NCBI GenBank assembly: GCA_020430005.1
Contig: JAGQKQ010000141.1
Location: 1-5,072 of the forward strand
Direction: 5' to 3'
DNA: 5,072 bases
DNA from: Candidatus Omnitrophota bacterium
GTDB lineage: Bacteria > Omnitrophota > Gorgyraeia > Zapsychrales > Zapsychraceae
Both the position numbers and the translations under genes were made by a program. Shown here piece by piece: positions 1 to 5,072 of the stretch (its first letter is position 1; every line of letters starts with the position of its first letter). The notes beneath the pieces are model-generated. The model was not told the origin of the DNA, ran no database searches, and was given only the letters and a program-made list of their open reading frames with translations.

Positions 1-457
1 TGCAGCTTCTACACCTGCTGTTGCGCAGGGTTTGGAGAAAATCGGTTATGTAGATTTAAGCCGTTTGTTTGACGAGTATTATAAAACAAAGGACTATGAT
101 AAAGTACTGGAGCAAAAACATAAGACGTTTGAAGAAGAGCGTCAGGTTAAAGTTGATAAAATCCAGGAATCTATTGGTAAGCTAGGGCTTCTTGCTGATG
201 ATAAAAAAGCGGACTTAGAATCAAATATTGAAGAGATGAAGGCCGAAGTTCTGGAATATGATCGTCAAAAACGGACAGACCTGACGAAAGAGCGTAATGA
301 AAAAATCCGTGAAATTTTGTTAGAAATTGAAAAGGTAGTTAGTGATTACGCTCAGAAGGAAAAATATTCTGTAATCCTGAACGACCGCGTTTTGATTTAT
401 GGAAACCAGACGTTTGATTTGACGGAAGAAATTCTGAAAGTTCTTAACAAGAAATAA
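1..457 (+). CDS. OmpH/Skp family periplasmic chaperone, 5'-truncated by window edge
   Basis: Skp/OmpH proteins are periplasmic trimers whose long helical arms hold unfolded outer-membrane proteins on their way to the Bam machinery. The reading frame is open from the window edge (first full codon at base 2), so the true start lies upstream. The first visible residues, AASTPAVAQG, look like the end of a signal peptide, with cleavage plausible after AVA. The mature start, LEKIGYVDLSRLFDEY, is the family's typical first beta strand and helix. A long charged heptad-like stretch follows (about residues 20-110 counted from the Leu at 32), and the end returns to the core fold with YSVILNDRVLIYG and DLTEEILKVLN. 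The frame ends with tandem in-frame stops, TAA at 455 and TGA at 458. It lies 15 nt before lpxD, the usual skp-lpxD neighbourhood. A TTG at 32 could be misread as the start, but it falls after the signal-peptide-like segment. Family assignment is firm; the symbol is left blank because skp/ompH naming outside Proteobacteria is loose. Confidence 0.88.
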   Translation, partial: AASTPAVAQGLEKIGYVDLSRLFDEYYKTKDYDKVLEQKHKTFEEERQVKVDKIQESIGKLGLLADDKKADLESNIEEMKAEVLEYDRQKRTDLTKERNEKIREILLEIEKVVSDYAQKEKYSVILNDRVLIYGNQTFDLTEEILKVLNKK

Positions 458-472
458 TGATTAGGATGATGT

Positions 473-1513
473 ATGGAAAAGACCTTGGCCGAGATTGCAA
501 AGATCGTCGAGGGTGAGGTTGTTGGTGATGAAAATCTGGTTATCACGAAGCTCAGTGGCATTAAAGAAGCAGCCGAGGGAAGTTTAACTTTTCTGGCCAA
601 TTCCAAATATATCCCGCTTTTAAAAACAACGAAAGCGTCCGCTGTTATAACACCGAGAGATGTTAGCGTTTCTGGTAAATCGATTATCCGCACCGATAAT
701 CCTTCCTTTGCCTTTGCGAGAATTGCCGCACTGTTTGCCGAAGACCAAAATATTCCTTTTGAAGGTATTCATGAAACGGCCGTGATTGCCAAAGATGCTA
801 TCCTGGCCGACGGTGTTGCTGTGGGGCCTTATGCCGTTATTGAAGCATCAGTAAGAATTGGCAGAGGAACCAAGATTCACGCCGGAAGCTTTATTGGACA
901 TAACACGGTTTTAGGCGCGGATTGTGTTATTCATCCTAATGTCACCATTTTGCAAAACACGCAGATTGGAAATAATGTTTCTATTCATAGCGGAACAATT
1001 ATCGGATCTGACGGTTTTGGCTATGAACAAATTAACGGCAAACATGAGAAAATTCCACAGCTAGGAATTGTCGTTATTGAAGATGACTGTGAGATAGGGG
1101 CCAATGTTGCGATTGACAGGGCCCGTTTTGATAAAACCCTTGTAGGCCGGGGAACAAAGATTGACAACCTTGTTCAAATCGCCCATAATGTCGTCACTGG
1201 AGAACATTGTATTATCATTTCTCAGGTCGGCATATCCGGAAGTGTGACAATTGGCCGGGGAGCGATTCTCGCCGGACAGGCGGGTGTAGCCGGCCATCTG
1301 GAAATTGGAGCAGGGGCTATCGTTGCCGCTCAGGCCGGAGTAACAAAACCGGTTAAACCTTCGGCTAAAGTATCCGGTTATCCGGCCAGAGAGCATGAAG
1401 AAGCCAAATTGTTAAACGCGCATTTAGCCCGTTTGCCAAAGTACGCGCAAAAAATTAAGGCTTTGGAAAATAAGATTAAGGAACTAGAAGACAAAATTAA
1501 CGATGGATCTTAA
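473..1513 (+). CDS. lpxD: UDP-3-O-acylglucosamine N-acyltransferase LpxD
   Basis: LpxD transfers a 3-hydroxyacyl chain from ACP to the 2-amine of UDP-3-O-acylglucosamine, the third step of lipid A synthesis, at the cytoplasmic side. The 346-residue product is close to the E. coli enzyme (341). Residues 1 to about 100 form the N-terminal uridine-binding domain (TLAEIAKIVEGEVVGD, then SLTFLANSKYIPLL). From about 100 to 295 there is a left-handed beta-helix of hexapeptide repeats (such as AVGPYAVIEASVRIG). The signature GSDGFGY is at 178-184 and the catalytic histidine is H238 in QIAHNV, matching E. coli H239. The C-terminus (about 310-343) is a charged helix typical of LpxD trimers. The ATG is preceded by AGGA at 463-466, six bases away; earlier ATGs at 466 and 469 are out of frame. 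The 3' end overlaps lpxC-fabZ by 11 nt. By alignment from memory, the E. coli acyl-ruler residue M290 corresponds to G289 here. Confidence 0.97.
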   Translation: MEKTLAEIAKIVEGEVVGDENLVITKLSGIKEAAEGSLTFLANSKYIPLLKTTKASAVITPRDVSVSGKSIIRTDNPSFAFARIAALFAEDQNIPFEGIHETAVIAKDAILADGVAVGPYAVIEASVRIGRGTKIHAGSFIGHNTVLGADCVIHPNVTILQNTQIGNNVSIHSGTIIGSDGFGYEQINGKHEKIPQLGIVVIEDDCEIGANVAIDRARFDKTLVGRGTKIDNLVQIAHNVVTGEHCIIISQVGISGSVTIGRGAILAGQAGVAGHLEIGAGAIVAAQAGVTKPVKPSAKVSGYPAREHEEAKLLNAHLARLPKYAQKIKALENKIKELEDKINDGS

Positions 1514-2837
1514 ACAGCGTACTATTCAACGGGAAATTTCTCTATCAGGTATAGGCCTACACACAGGAGTCAAAGCGTCGGTAACCTTAAAACCGGCACC
1601 CGAAAACTCCGGCATTTGTTTTATCCGTACAGATTTACCAAATCGCCCTGCCGTAAAAGTAACCCCTGCTAATATTATCCATGACTCCAAAATACCGCGG
1701 TGCAGCGCGCTTGGCTGTGACGGTGTCATGATTTATACTGTTGAACACTTCTTAAGTGTGTTAAGCGGTTTGAAAATCTCTAACCTAATCGTCGAAATCT
1801 CTGGAGAGGAAATGCCTGGTCTCGACGGAAGCGCTCTGGAATATTTAAATGCGGTGAAAGAAGCGGGTATCGCCGAACAGAACGCGCCTTTATCGATATT
1901 CGCGGTGCGTGAACCGATTGGCGTACAGCAAGGGGAGGCATCTATTTATATTTTTCCCGCGGATGATTTTAAAGTTTCTTATACTTTGAATTACAATGAC
2001 TCTTTTTTAAAATCCCAGTTTGTTACCTTAACCATTGATGAGCATGTTTACGAAAAAGAAATCGCTCCAAGCCGGACCTTTTGTCTTGAACGAGAAGCGG
2101 CCGAACTGCAGAAAAATGGTTTAGGAAAAGGGGCAAATTATCAGAACACGCTGGTTATCGGTAACGATGGCGTTCTTGAGAATGAACTGCGTTTTACCGA
2201 TGAATGTGCGCGACACAAAATGCTGGATCTGATAGGGGATCTTTATATCCTGGGACAACCCATTAAAGGGCATATTTTTGCGGTTAAAAGCGGACATTAC
2301 CTGAATGGCCAGCTTCTGAAGAACATTGAAAAACAAAAAGAACGTTGTGAAGCCGTTTCCGTTGTTAACAGTTTTGATGAAACCCAGGGTACGACCATTA
2401 ATATCAGCGAAATTATGAAAATTCTGCCGCACCGTTATCCATTTTTATTGGTTGATAAGGTTGTCGAAATCGAAAAAGGGAAAAAGGCGGTAGGCATCAA
2501 AAATGTCACAATTAATGACAATTTTTTCCAGGGACATTTTCCTACAAGGCCAATAATGCCAGGCGTTTTGATGGTAGAAGCCATGGCCCAGACCGGTGGT
2601 GTTGTAGTCTTGACTAATGAGGCCCATCGTGGTAAAGTAGCTTTCTTTATGGCTGTGGATAATGTGAAGTTCCGCAAGGTTGTCAGCCCGGGAGACCAGC
2701 TTGTTATGGAGGTTGAAGTGGTCAAGGATCGAGCGCGGATAGCCCAGATTCATGCGGAAGCCAAGGTTGATGGCGAAATTGTTGCCGAGGCCGATATGGT
2801 CTTTTCTTTTACGGACGCCTCCTATCTTTACGGATAA
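1503..2837 (+). CDS. lpxC-fabZ: Bifunctional LpxC-FabZ: UDP-3-O-acyl-GlcNAc deacetylase / 3-hydroxyacyl-ACP dehydratase
   Basis: This 444-residue protein joins two cytosolic enzymes. Residues 1 to about 280 are LpxC, the zinc deacetylase that commits UDP-3-O-acyl-GlcNAc to lipid A. It opens with QRTIQREISLSGIGLHTG. Zinc ligands are H82 (in TVEHFLSVLSG), H238 and D242 (HKMLDLIGD); E81 matches the general base and H265 (KSGH) the catalytic histidine. After a short linker (about 280-297), residues 298-444 are FabZ, a hot-dog-fold dehydratase of fatty acid elongation, with EIMKILPHRYPFLLVDKV, catalytic H345 in QGHFPTRPIMPG, E359 in MVEAMAQ, and PGDQLVMEVEV. There is no stop or frameshift at the junction. 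The start overlaps the lpxD end by 11 nt and has no good Shine-Dalgarno (AAGGA lies about 20 nt upstream), suggesting translational coupling. An internal ATG at 2415 (M305) lacks a ribosome site and falls inside the FabZ domain, so separate FabZ synthesis is unlikely. Such fusions are known from Bacteroidota and some other diderm phyla. Confidence 0.97.
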   Translation: MDLKQRTIQREISLSGIGLHTGVKASVTLKPAPENSGICFIRTDLPNRPAVKVTPANIIHDSKIPRCSALGCDGVMIYTVEHFLSVLSGLKISNLIVEISGEEMPGLDGSALEYLNAVKEAGIAEQNAPLSIFAVREPIGVQQGEASIYIFPADDFKVSYTLNYNDSFLKSQFVTLTIDEHVYEKEIAPSRTFCLEREAAELQKNGLGKGANYQNTLVIGNDGVLENELRFTDECARHKMLDLIGDLYILGQPIKGHIFAVKSGHYLNGQLLKNIEKQKERCEAVSVVNSFDETQGTTINISEIMKILPHRYPFLLVDKVVEIEKGKKAVGIKNVTINDNFFQGHFPTRPIMPGVLMVEAMAQTGGVVVLTNEAHRGKVAFFMAVDNVKFRKVVSPGDQLVMEVEVVKDRARIAQIHAEAKVDGEIVAEADMVFSFTDASYLYG

Positions 2838-2886
2838 AAACCTAACCTTTGTGAACTTCAAACTTATTCAACTGTAATATTTGTAG

Positions 2887-2921
2887 AGAGATATCAAAAA
2901 TCCAGTGGATTGGATATTTCT
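2887..2921 (+). terminator. Imperfect hairpin downstream of lpxC-fabZ, possible weak terminator
   Basis: An inverted repeat sits about 50 nt after the lpxC-fabZ stop. The inner stem is AATCC (2899-2903) with GGATT (2907-2911) around an AGT loop. After an AAA/G internal loop, the outer stem pairs 2887-2895 (AGAGATATC) with 2913-2921 (GATATTTCT), nine pairs including one G-U. The sequence after it is T-rich but interrupted (GGAATTTTGCTTTT), so it is not a clean intrinsic terminator. It could be a weak terminator, an mRNA 3'-end stabiliser, or chance pairing in AT-rich DNA. Its position between a stop codon and promoter-like boxes supports a transcript boundary. Confidence 0.4.
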
Positions 2922-2960
2922 GGAATTTTGCTTTTATATTGACCTATAATTGCGTACAAT
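2921..2960 (+). promoter_or_regulatory. Candidate promoter(s) for lpxA-lpxI
   Basis: The 135-nt gap before lpxA holds two -10-like boxes: an exact TATAAT at 2945-2950 and TACAAT at 2955-2960. The latter has a 4/6 -35 match, TTTATA at 2933-2938, with a 16-nt spacer. The former has only a weak TGGAAT at 2921-2926 with an 18-nt spacer. A TTGACC at 2939-2944 directly abuts the TATAAT and has no good -10 at the right distance. Either choice would start the transcript only about 6-16 nt before the lpxA ATG. Box matching in AT-rich DNA is permissive, so this is tentative. Confidence 0.4.
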
Positions 2961-2972
2961 AATAGTAACTCT

Positions 2973-3755
2973 ATGGAGAATATAAGTATACATAAAACGG
3001 CGATCGTTCACCCGGGAGCAAAACTGTCCTCTGGTGTCAGTGTTGGACCTTATTCTGTTATTGAAGGTGATGTGAGTTTAGGAGACAATGTTCGTGTCGC
3101 CAGCCATTGTGTGATCACCGGACAAACCAAGATCGGTAAGAATTGTAAGATTTATACCGGAGCGGTCGTCGGAAGCGCGCCGCAAGATCGTAAACACTCC
3201 GCGGATGATAATGTGTTTTTGAACATCGGCGAGAATAATACAATCCGCGAATATGTTACAATCAATCCCGGAACAGCGGAGGGCGGCGGAAAAACGGTCA
3301 TCGGAAATAATAATCTGATTATGGCCTACGCCCATGTGGCACATGACTGCGTAATCGGTAACAATTGTGTTATGGCCAACGCTGCGACATTAGCTGGTCA
3401 CGTAACATTGGAAGACGGCGCTGTCATCGGAGGATTAAGTGCCGTCCATCAATTTGTCCGTCTGGGACGGCTTTCCATTGTGGGCGGATGTTCAAAAGTA
3501 ACTCAGGACGTTCCACCATTTGCTATGGTCGACGGGCATCCTGTTAAAGTATTGCGGACTAATGCCATTGGATTAAAACGATCAGGTATTTCACCGGAAA
3601 CCATCGCCTTGTTGAAGAAGGCTTTTAAAATTTTATTTCATTCCGGATACGCAAAAACCAATGCTATTGAAAAGGTCGTCCAAACGATCGAAATGACTCC
3701 GGAAATTGAACACCTTGTCTTTTTCGCTAAGACAACAAAACGGGGTTTGTGCTAA
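2973..3755 (+). CDS. lpxA: Acyl-ACP--UDP-N-acetylglucosamine O-acyltransferase LpxA
   Basis: LpxA catalyses the first lipid A step, moving a 3-hydroxyacyl chain from ACP to the 3-position of UDP-GlcNAc in the cytosol. The 260-residue length matches E. coli (262). The N-terminal two-thirds is a left-handed beta-helix starting IHKTAIVHPGAKL, with SAPQDRKH at 68-75. The catalytic histidine is H124 in AHVAHDC (E. coli H125), with H121, H143 (LAGHV) and H159 (AVHQF) matching substrate-site histidines. A helical C-terminal part begins near NAIGLKRSGI (197-206) and ends FFAKTTKRGL. G172 in VGGCS lines up with the E. coli acyl-ruler G173, which favours a C14-type chain in that enzyme. The TIHRGT segment of E. 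coli reads TINPGT here (96-101). No Shine-Dalgarno is visible before the ATG, and an in-frame TGA at 2940 with no ATG, GTG or TTG between supports this start. It is separated from lpxC-fabZ by 135 nt and from lpxI by 18 nt. Confidence 0.97.
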   Translation: MENISIHKTAIVHPGAKLSSGVSVGPYSVIEGDVSLGDNVRVASHCVITGQTKIGKNCKIYTGAVVGSAPQDRKHSADDNVFLNIGENNTIREYVTINPGTAEGGGKTVIGNNNLIMAYAHVAHDCVIGNNCVMANAATLAGHVTLEDGAVIGGLSAVHQFVRLGRLSIVGGCSKVTQDVPPFAMVDGHPVKVLRTNAIGLKRSGISPETIALLKKAFKILFHSGYAKTNAIEKVVQTIEMTPEIEHLVFFAKTTKRGLC

Positions 3756-3773
3756 CCTTTAGTAAATTTTCCC

Positions 3774-4583
3774 ATGCAAGATGAACTGCTCGGATTAATC
3801 GCAGGCAACGGAAAGTTTCCCATCCTTTTTGCCAAAGAAGCTAAGTCAAAAAACTATCATGTGATAGCCGCCGGAGTCAAAGGAGATACGTCTTTTTTGG
3901 TTCGCTTTTTTTCCGACAAATTTCAGTCTTTTCACGTCGGTGATTTAGGAAAACTATTTGAATTCTTTAAGACAAATGGTGTAAAGAAAGTCATTATGGC
4001 CGGTCAGGTTAACCCGGATAATTTATTCGCTGAAAATGTTGTTCTGGATAAAGAGTTCAAAGATTTATTTGATGCGATTAAAGACCGTAAGGCGGACACC
4101 ATTTTTTCCGCTGTGGCTGAAAAACTTCGCCAGCACGGAATGGAACTCATTGATTCTACCTGTCTGCTGAAAGATTATATGGCCCCGAAAGGTACCCTGA
4201 CAAAACGCGCCCCAAGTTTGGAAGAGCTGGCCGACATTGAGTTTGGTCGCGAGATCGCCAAAGCCATGGGTGACATTGATGTGGGGCAGACTGTGGTGGT
4301 TAAGGAGAAGGCCATTGTCGCCATTGAAGCCATGGAAGGGACAGATCGCACTATTCTCAGAGGCGGCGAAATCGCCCGTGAAGGGGCGGTGGTGGTTAAG
4401 ATGAGTAAACCCAAACAGGATCTTCGATTTGATGTGCCGGTGATCGGTCCGCGGACTATTCAAAATATGAGCAGGTCTAAGGCATCATGTCTGGCCATTG
4501 AGGCTGGGAAGACCATTATTATCGATTTTGAAACCTGTGTCCAAAAAGCCAATAAAGCCGGTATTTGTATCGTTTCCACATAA
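3774..4583 (+). CDS. lpxI: UDP-2,3-diacylglucosamine pyrophosphatase LpxI (DUF1009 family)
   Basis: LpxI hydrolyses UDP-2,3-diacylglucosamine to lipid X (2,3-diacylglucosamine 1-phosphate) plus UMP, the fourth lipid A step. It replaces the unrelated LpxH and attacks a different phosphorus atom. The product (269 residues; the Caulobacter enzyme is about 280) opens with GLIAGNGKFPILFA (7-20), the N-terminal domain motif, followed by VGDLGKLFEFFKTNGVKKV and MAGQV. The C-terminal domain has the conserved DIDVGQTVVVKEKAIVAIEA segment (167-186), EGTDRTILRGG and RFDVPVIGPRTI. D220 in the last motif aligns with the Caulobacter catalytic aspartate D225. The gene lies 18 nt after lpxA in the same reading frame and has no visible Shine-Dalgarno, so it probably depends on transcription and perhaps ribosome flow from lpxA. 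It follows the pathway's substrate order within the cluster. No LpxH-like gene is in the window. Confidence 0.95.
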   Translation: MQDELLGLIAGNGKFPILFAKEAKSKNYHVIAAGVKGDTSFLVRFFSDKFQSFHVGDLGKLFEFFKTNGVKKVIMAGQVNPDNLFAENVVLDKEFKDLFDAIKDRKADTIFSAVAEKLRQHGMELIDSTCLLKDYMAPKGTLTKRAPSLEELADIEFGREIAKAMGDIDVGQTVVVKEKAIVAIEAMEGTDRTILRGGEIAREGAVVVKMSKPKQDLRFDVPVIGPRTIQNMSRSKASCLAIEAGKTIIIDFETCVQKANKAGICIVST

Positions 4584-4591
4584 TTTTTCTT

Positions 4592-4618
4592 TTCCGCGTA
4601 TCGGATAGCTTTCGCGTA
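4592..4618 (+). repeat. Short direct repeat after lpxI
   Basis: TTCCGCGTA (4592-4600) and TTTCGCGTA (4610-4618) match at 8 of 9 bases with starts 18 nt apart, just upstream of the lysS promoter. The second copy runs into a CGTACG palindrome (4615-4620). The placement would suit a protein-binding site upstream of the -35 box, but a pair this short can arise by chance. No regulator is recognised. Confidence 0.25.
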
Positions 4619-4627
4619 CGAGTCTGA

Positions 4628-4656
4628 TTGACACCCAATCCCTTTTTCTATATAAT
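4628..4656 (+). promoter_or_regulatory. Consensus sigma70-type promoter for lysS
   Basis: An exact TTGACA (4628-4633) is followed by a 17-nt spacer and an exact TATAAT (4651-4656), matching the housekeeping sigma consensus in both boxes and spacing. Transcription would begin near 4663, giving a leader of about 47 nt before the lysS ATG. Another TATAAT at 4670-4675 has no matching -35. The promoter separates lysS expression from the lipid A genes upstream. Confidence 0.88.
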
Positions 4657-4672
4657 CGTATGTATTATTTAT

Positions 4673-4687
4673 AATATTAATATTAAT
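4673..4687 (+). repeat. AT-only overlapping palindromes in the lysS leader
   Basis: Two overlapping perfect palindromes, AATATTAATATT (4673-4684) and ATTAATATTAAT (4676-4687), lie between the predicted transcription start and the ribosome site. They could bind a dimeric regulator or simply keep the leader unstructured. The composition is wholly A/T, so chance is a reasonable explanation. Confidence 0.35.
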
Positions 4688-4691
4688 CATG

Positions 4692-4697
4692 AGAGGA
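4692..4697 (+). promoter_or_regulatory. Probable ribosome binding site of lysS, long spacing
   Basis: AGAGGA is the only purine-rich Shine-Dalgarno-like run before the lysS ATG, with a spacing of 12 nt, longer than usual. It lies within a tiny five-codon frame (ATG at 4689, stop TGA at 4704-4706) that is in phase with lysS. That stop rules out any earlier lysS start. Confidence 0.5.
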
Positions 4698-4709
4698 ATC
4701 GGTTGATTT

Positions 4710-5072
4710 ATGGAAGTTGATGAAATTAAAAAAGTTCGGTTAGAAAAGCTGCATCATTGGGAAAGTCGCGGGATTAAGCCCTATGGTGGAAAATTTAAGG
4801 TGACTCACAGTATTCGTGAAATTCTGGACAATTTTCAGGAAGAGACAGAGGTCGTTATTGCCGGAAGAATTTTGGCGAACCGCAAGCATGGAAAAGTCTA
4901 CTTTATGGATCTGGAAGATCAAACGGGACGGATGCAGTTGTTCTTGCGTTCCAATAACCTGGAAGAACAATTTGATACAATCAAAGATCTGGACATTGGC
5001 GATATTATCGGCGCCAAAGGCCAGTTGTTTATTACAAAGACCGGGCAGCAAAGCCTTCGAGTTATGGAATTT
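4710..5072 (+). CDS. lysS: Lysyl-tRNA synthetase (class II), 3'-truncated by window edge
   Basis: LysS charges tRNA-Lys with lysine using ATP in the cytosol. Only the first 121 codons are present, all open to the last base; the family is usually about 490-510 residues. The visible part starts MEVDEIKKVRLEKLHHWESRGIKP, the family's N-terminal helix (compare E. coli RREKLANLREQGIAFP). The OB-fold tRNA anticodon-binding domain follows from about residue 47: VVIAGRILANRKHGKVYFMDLED, then GRMQLFL, then DLDIGDIIGAKGQLFITKTGQ. The spacing and sequence of these blocks are characteristic of bacterial class II LysRS rather than AspRS or AsnRS. The catalytic domain with class II motifs 1-3 lies beyond the window. 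The ATG at 4710 is the only sensible start, since an in-frame TGA lies six bases upstream of it. The gene has its own strong promoter and is probably expressed apart from the lipid A genes; its neighbourhood looks coincidental in function. Confidence 0.95.
   Translation, partial: MEVDEIKKVRLEKLHHWESRGIKPYGGKFKVTHSIREILDNFQEETEVVIAGRILANRKHGKVYFMDLEDQTGRMQLFLRSNNLEEQFDTIKDLDIGDIIGAKGQLFITKTGQQSLRVMEF

Noticed and set aside
32..34. TTG as the start of the OmpH-like gene
   Set aside because: The frame is open to the window edge, and the ten residues before the TTG resemble the end of a signal peptide. The true start is upstream.
1061..1396. Antisense open frame inside lpxD, and similar ones at 397-693, 2121-2432, 2445-2861, 3078-3344 and 4065-4463
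   Set aside because: They lie opposite strongly conserved genes, show no recognisable domains and have no ribosome sites or promoters of their own; they are reading-frame shadows.
2415..2837. Separate internal start for a free FabZ at the ATG at 2415
   Set aside because: There is no ribosome site before it, and it would remove the first residues of the conserved FabZ N-terminus (ISEIMKILPHRYP).
2939..2944. TTGACC as a -35 box
   Set aside because: It directly abuts TATAAT, and the sequence 16-18 nt downstream has no good -10 match, so it cannot work as a normal -35.
3365..3547. 60-codon + strand frame within lpxA
   Set aside because: It is a shifted frame of the conserved LpxA beta-helix with no recognisable domain.
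4584..4627. Intrinsic terminator after lpxI
   Set aside because: A T-rich run (TTTTTCTTTT) follows the stop directly, but no GC-rich stem precedes it; the CGCGTA copies are direct, not inverted, repeats.
4460..4690. Antisense open frame spanning the lpxI end and the lysS promoter region
   Set aside because: Its N-terminal part is low-complexity AT-derived residues and the rest is opposite conserved lpxI codons; no family resemblance.
4657..4709. T-box or lysine riboswitch controlling lysS
   Set aside because: The leader downstream of the consensus promoter is about 47 nt, far too short for either element, and no specifier or antiterminator-like structure is present.
4740..5051. Antisense open frame over the lysS start
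   Set aside because: The + strand frame here encodes a clear LysS N-terminal domain open to the window end, so the antisense frame is a shadow.

Overview
The window is a lipid A biosynthesis cluster from a diderm (LPS-making) bacterium. All genes lie on the + strand: 3' part of an OmpH/Skp-type periplasmic chaperone gene, lpxD, an lpxC-fabZ fusion, lpxA and lpxI, followed by the 5' part of lysS (lysyl-tRNA synthetase), which has its own promoter. Both edges cut a gene: the chaperone lacks its start and lysS lacks most of its length. All five complete or nearly complete products were recognised from conserved motifs and catalytic residues. I found no mobile elements, tRNAs, rRNAs, CRISPR arrays or phage-like genes.

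Organism: the fused LpxC-FabZ enzyme is best known from Bacteroidota but also occurs in several deep-branching diderm groups. Using LpxI (DUF1009) rather than LpxH for UDP-diacylglucosamine hydrolysis, together with a textbook TTGACA-17-TATAAT promoter, argues against Bacteroidota, whose promoters have different -33/-7 boxes. The chaperone and the gene combination fit Candidatus Omnitrophota or a neighbouring PVC/Elusimicrobia-like lineage. This placement is an inference and needs a phylogeny.

Layout: positions 1-2837 hold a tightly packed block (chaperone, 15-nt gap, lpxD, 11-nt overlap, lpxC-fabZ). A 135-nt gap (2838-2972) holds an imperfect hairpin and -10-like boxes, suggesting a transcript boundary or internal promoter. 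lpxA and lpxI follow with 18 nt between them. A 126-nt gap (4584-4709) holds a short direct repeat, a perfect sigma70-type promoter and an AT-rich leader before lysS.

Pathway logic: LpxA puts the first acyl chain on UDP-GlcNAc (or an analogue), LpxC removes the N-acetyl group, LpxD adds the second acyl chain, and LpxI cuts UDP-2,3-diacylglucosamine to lipid X. FabZ dehydrates the same 3-hydroxyacyl-ACP pool that LpxA and LpxD draw on, so the fusion places a competing fatty-acid step on the same polypeptide as the committed lipid A step. The chaperone serves outer-membrane protein delivery, matching the common bamA-skp-lpxD arrangement. lpxB and later steps are not in the window. I see a conserved pathway with interesting lineage-specific details, not a previously undescribed system.
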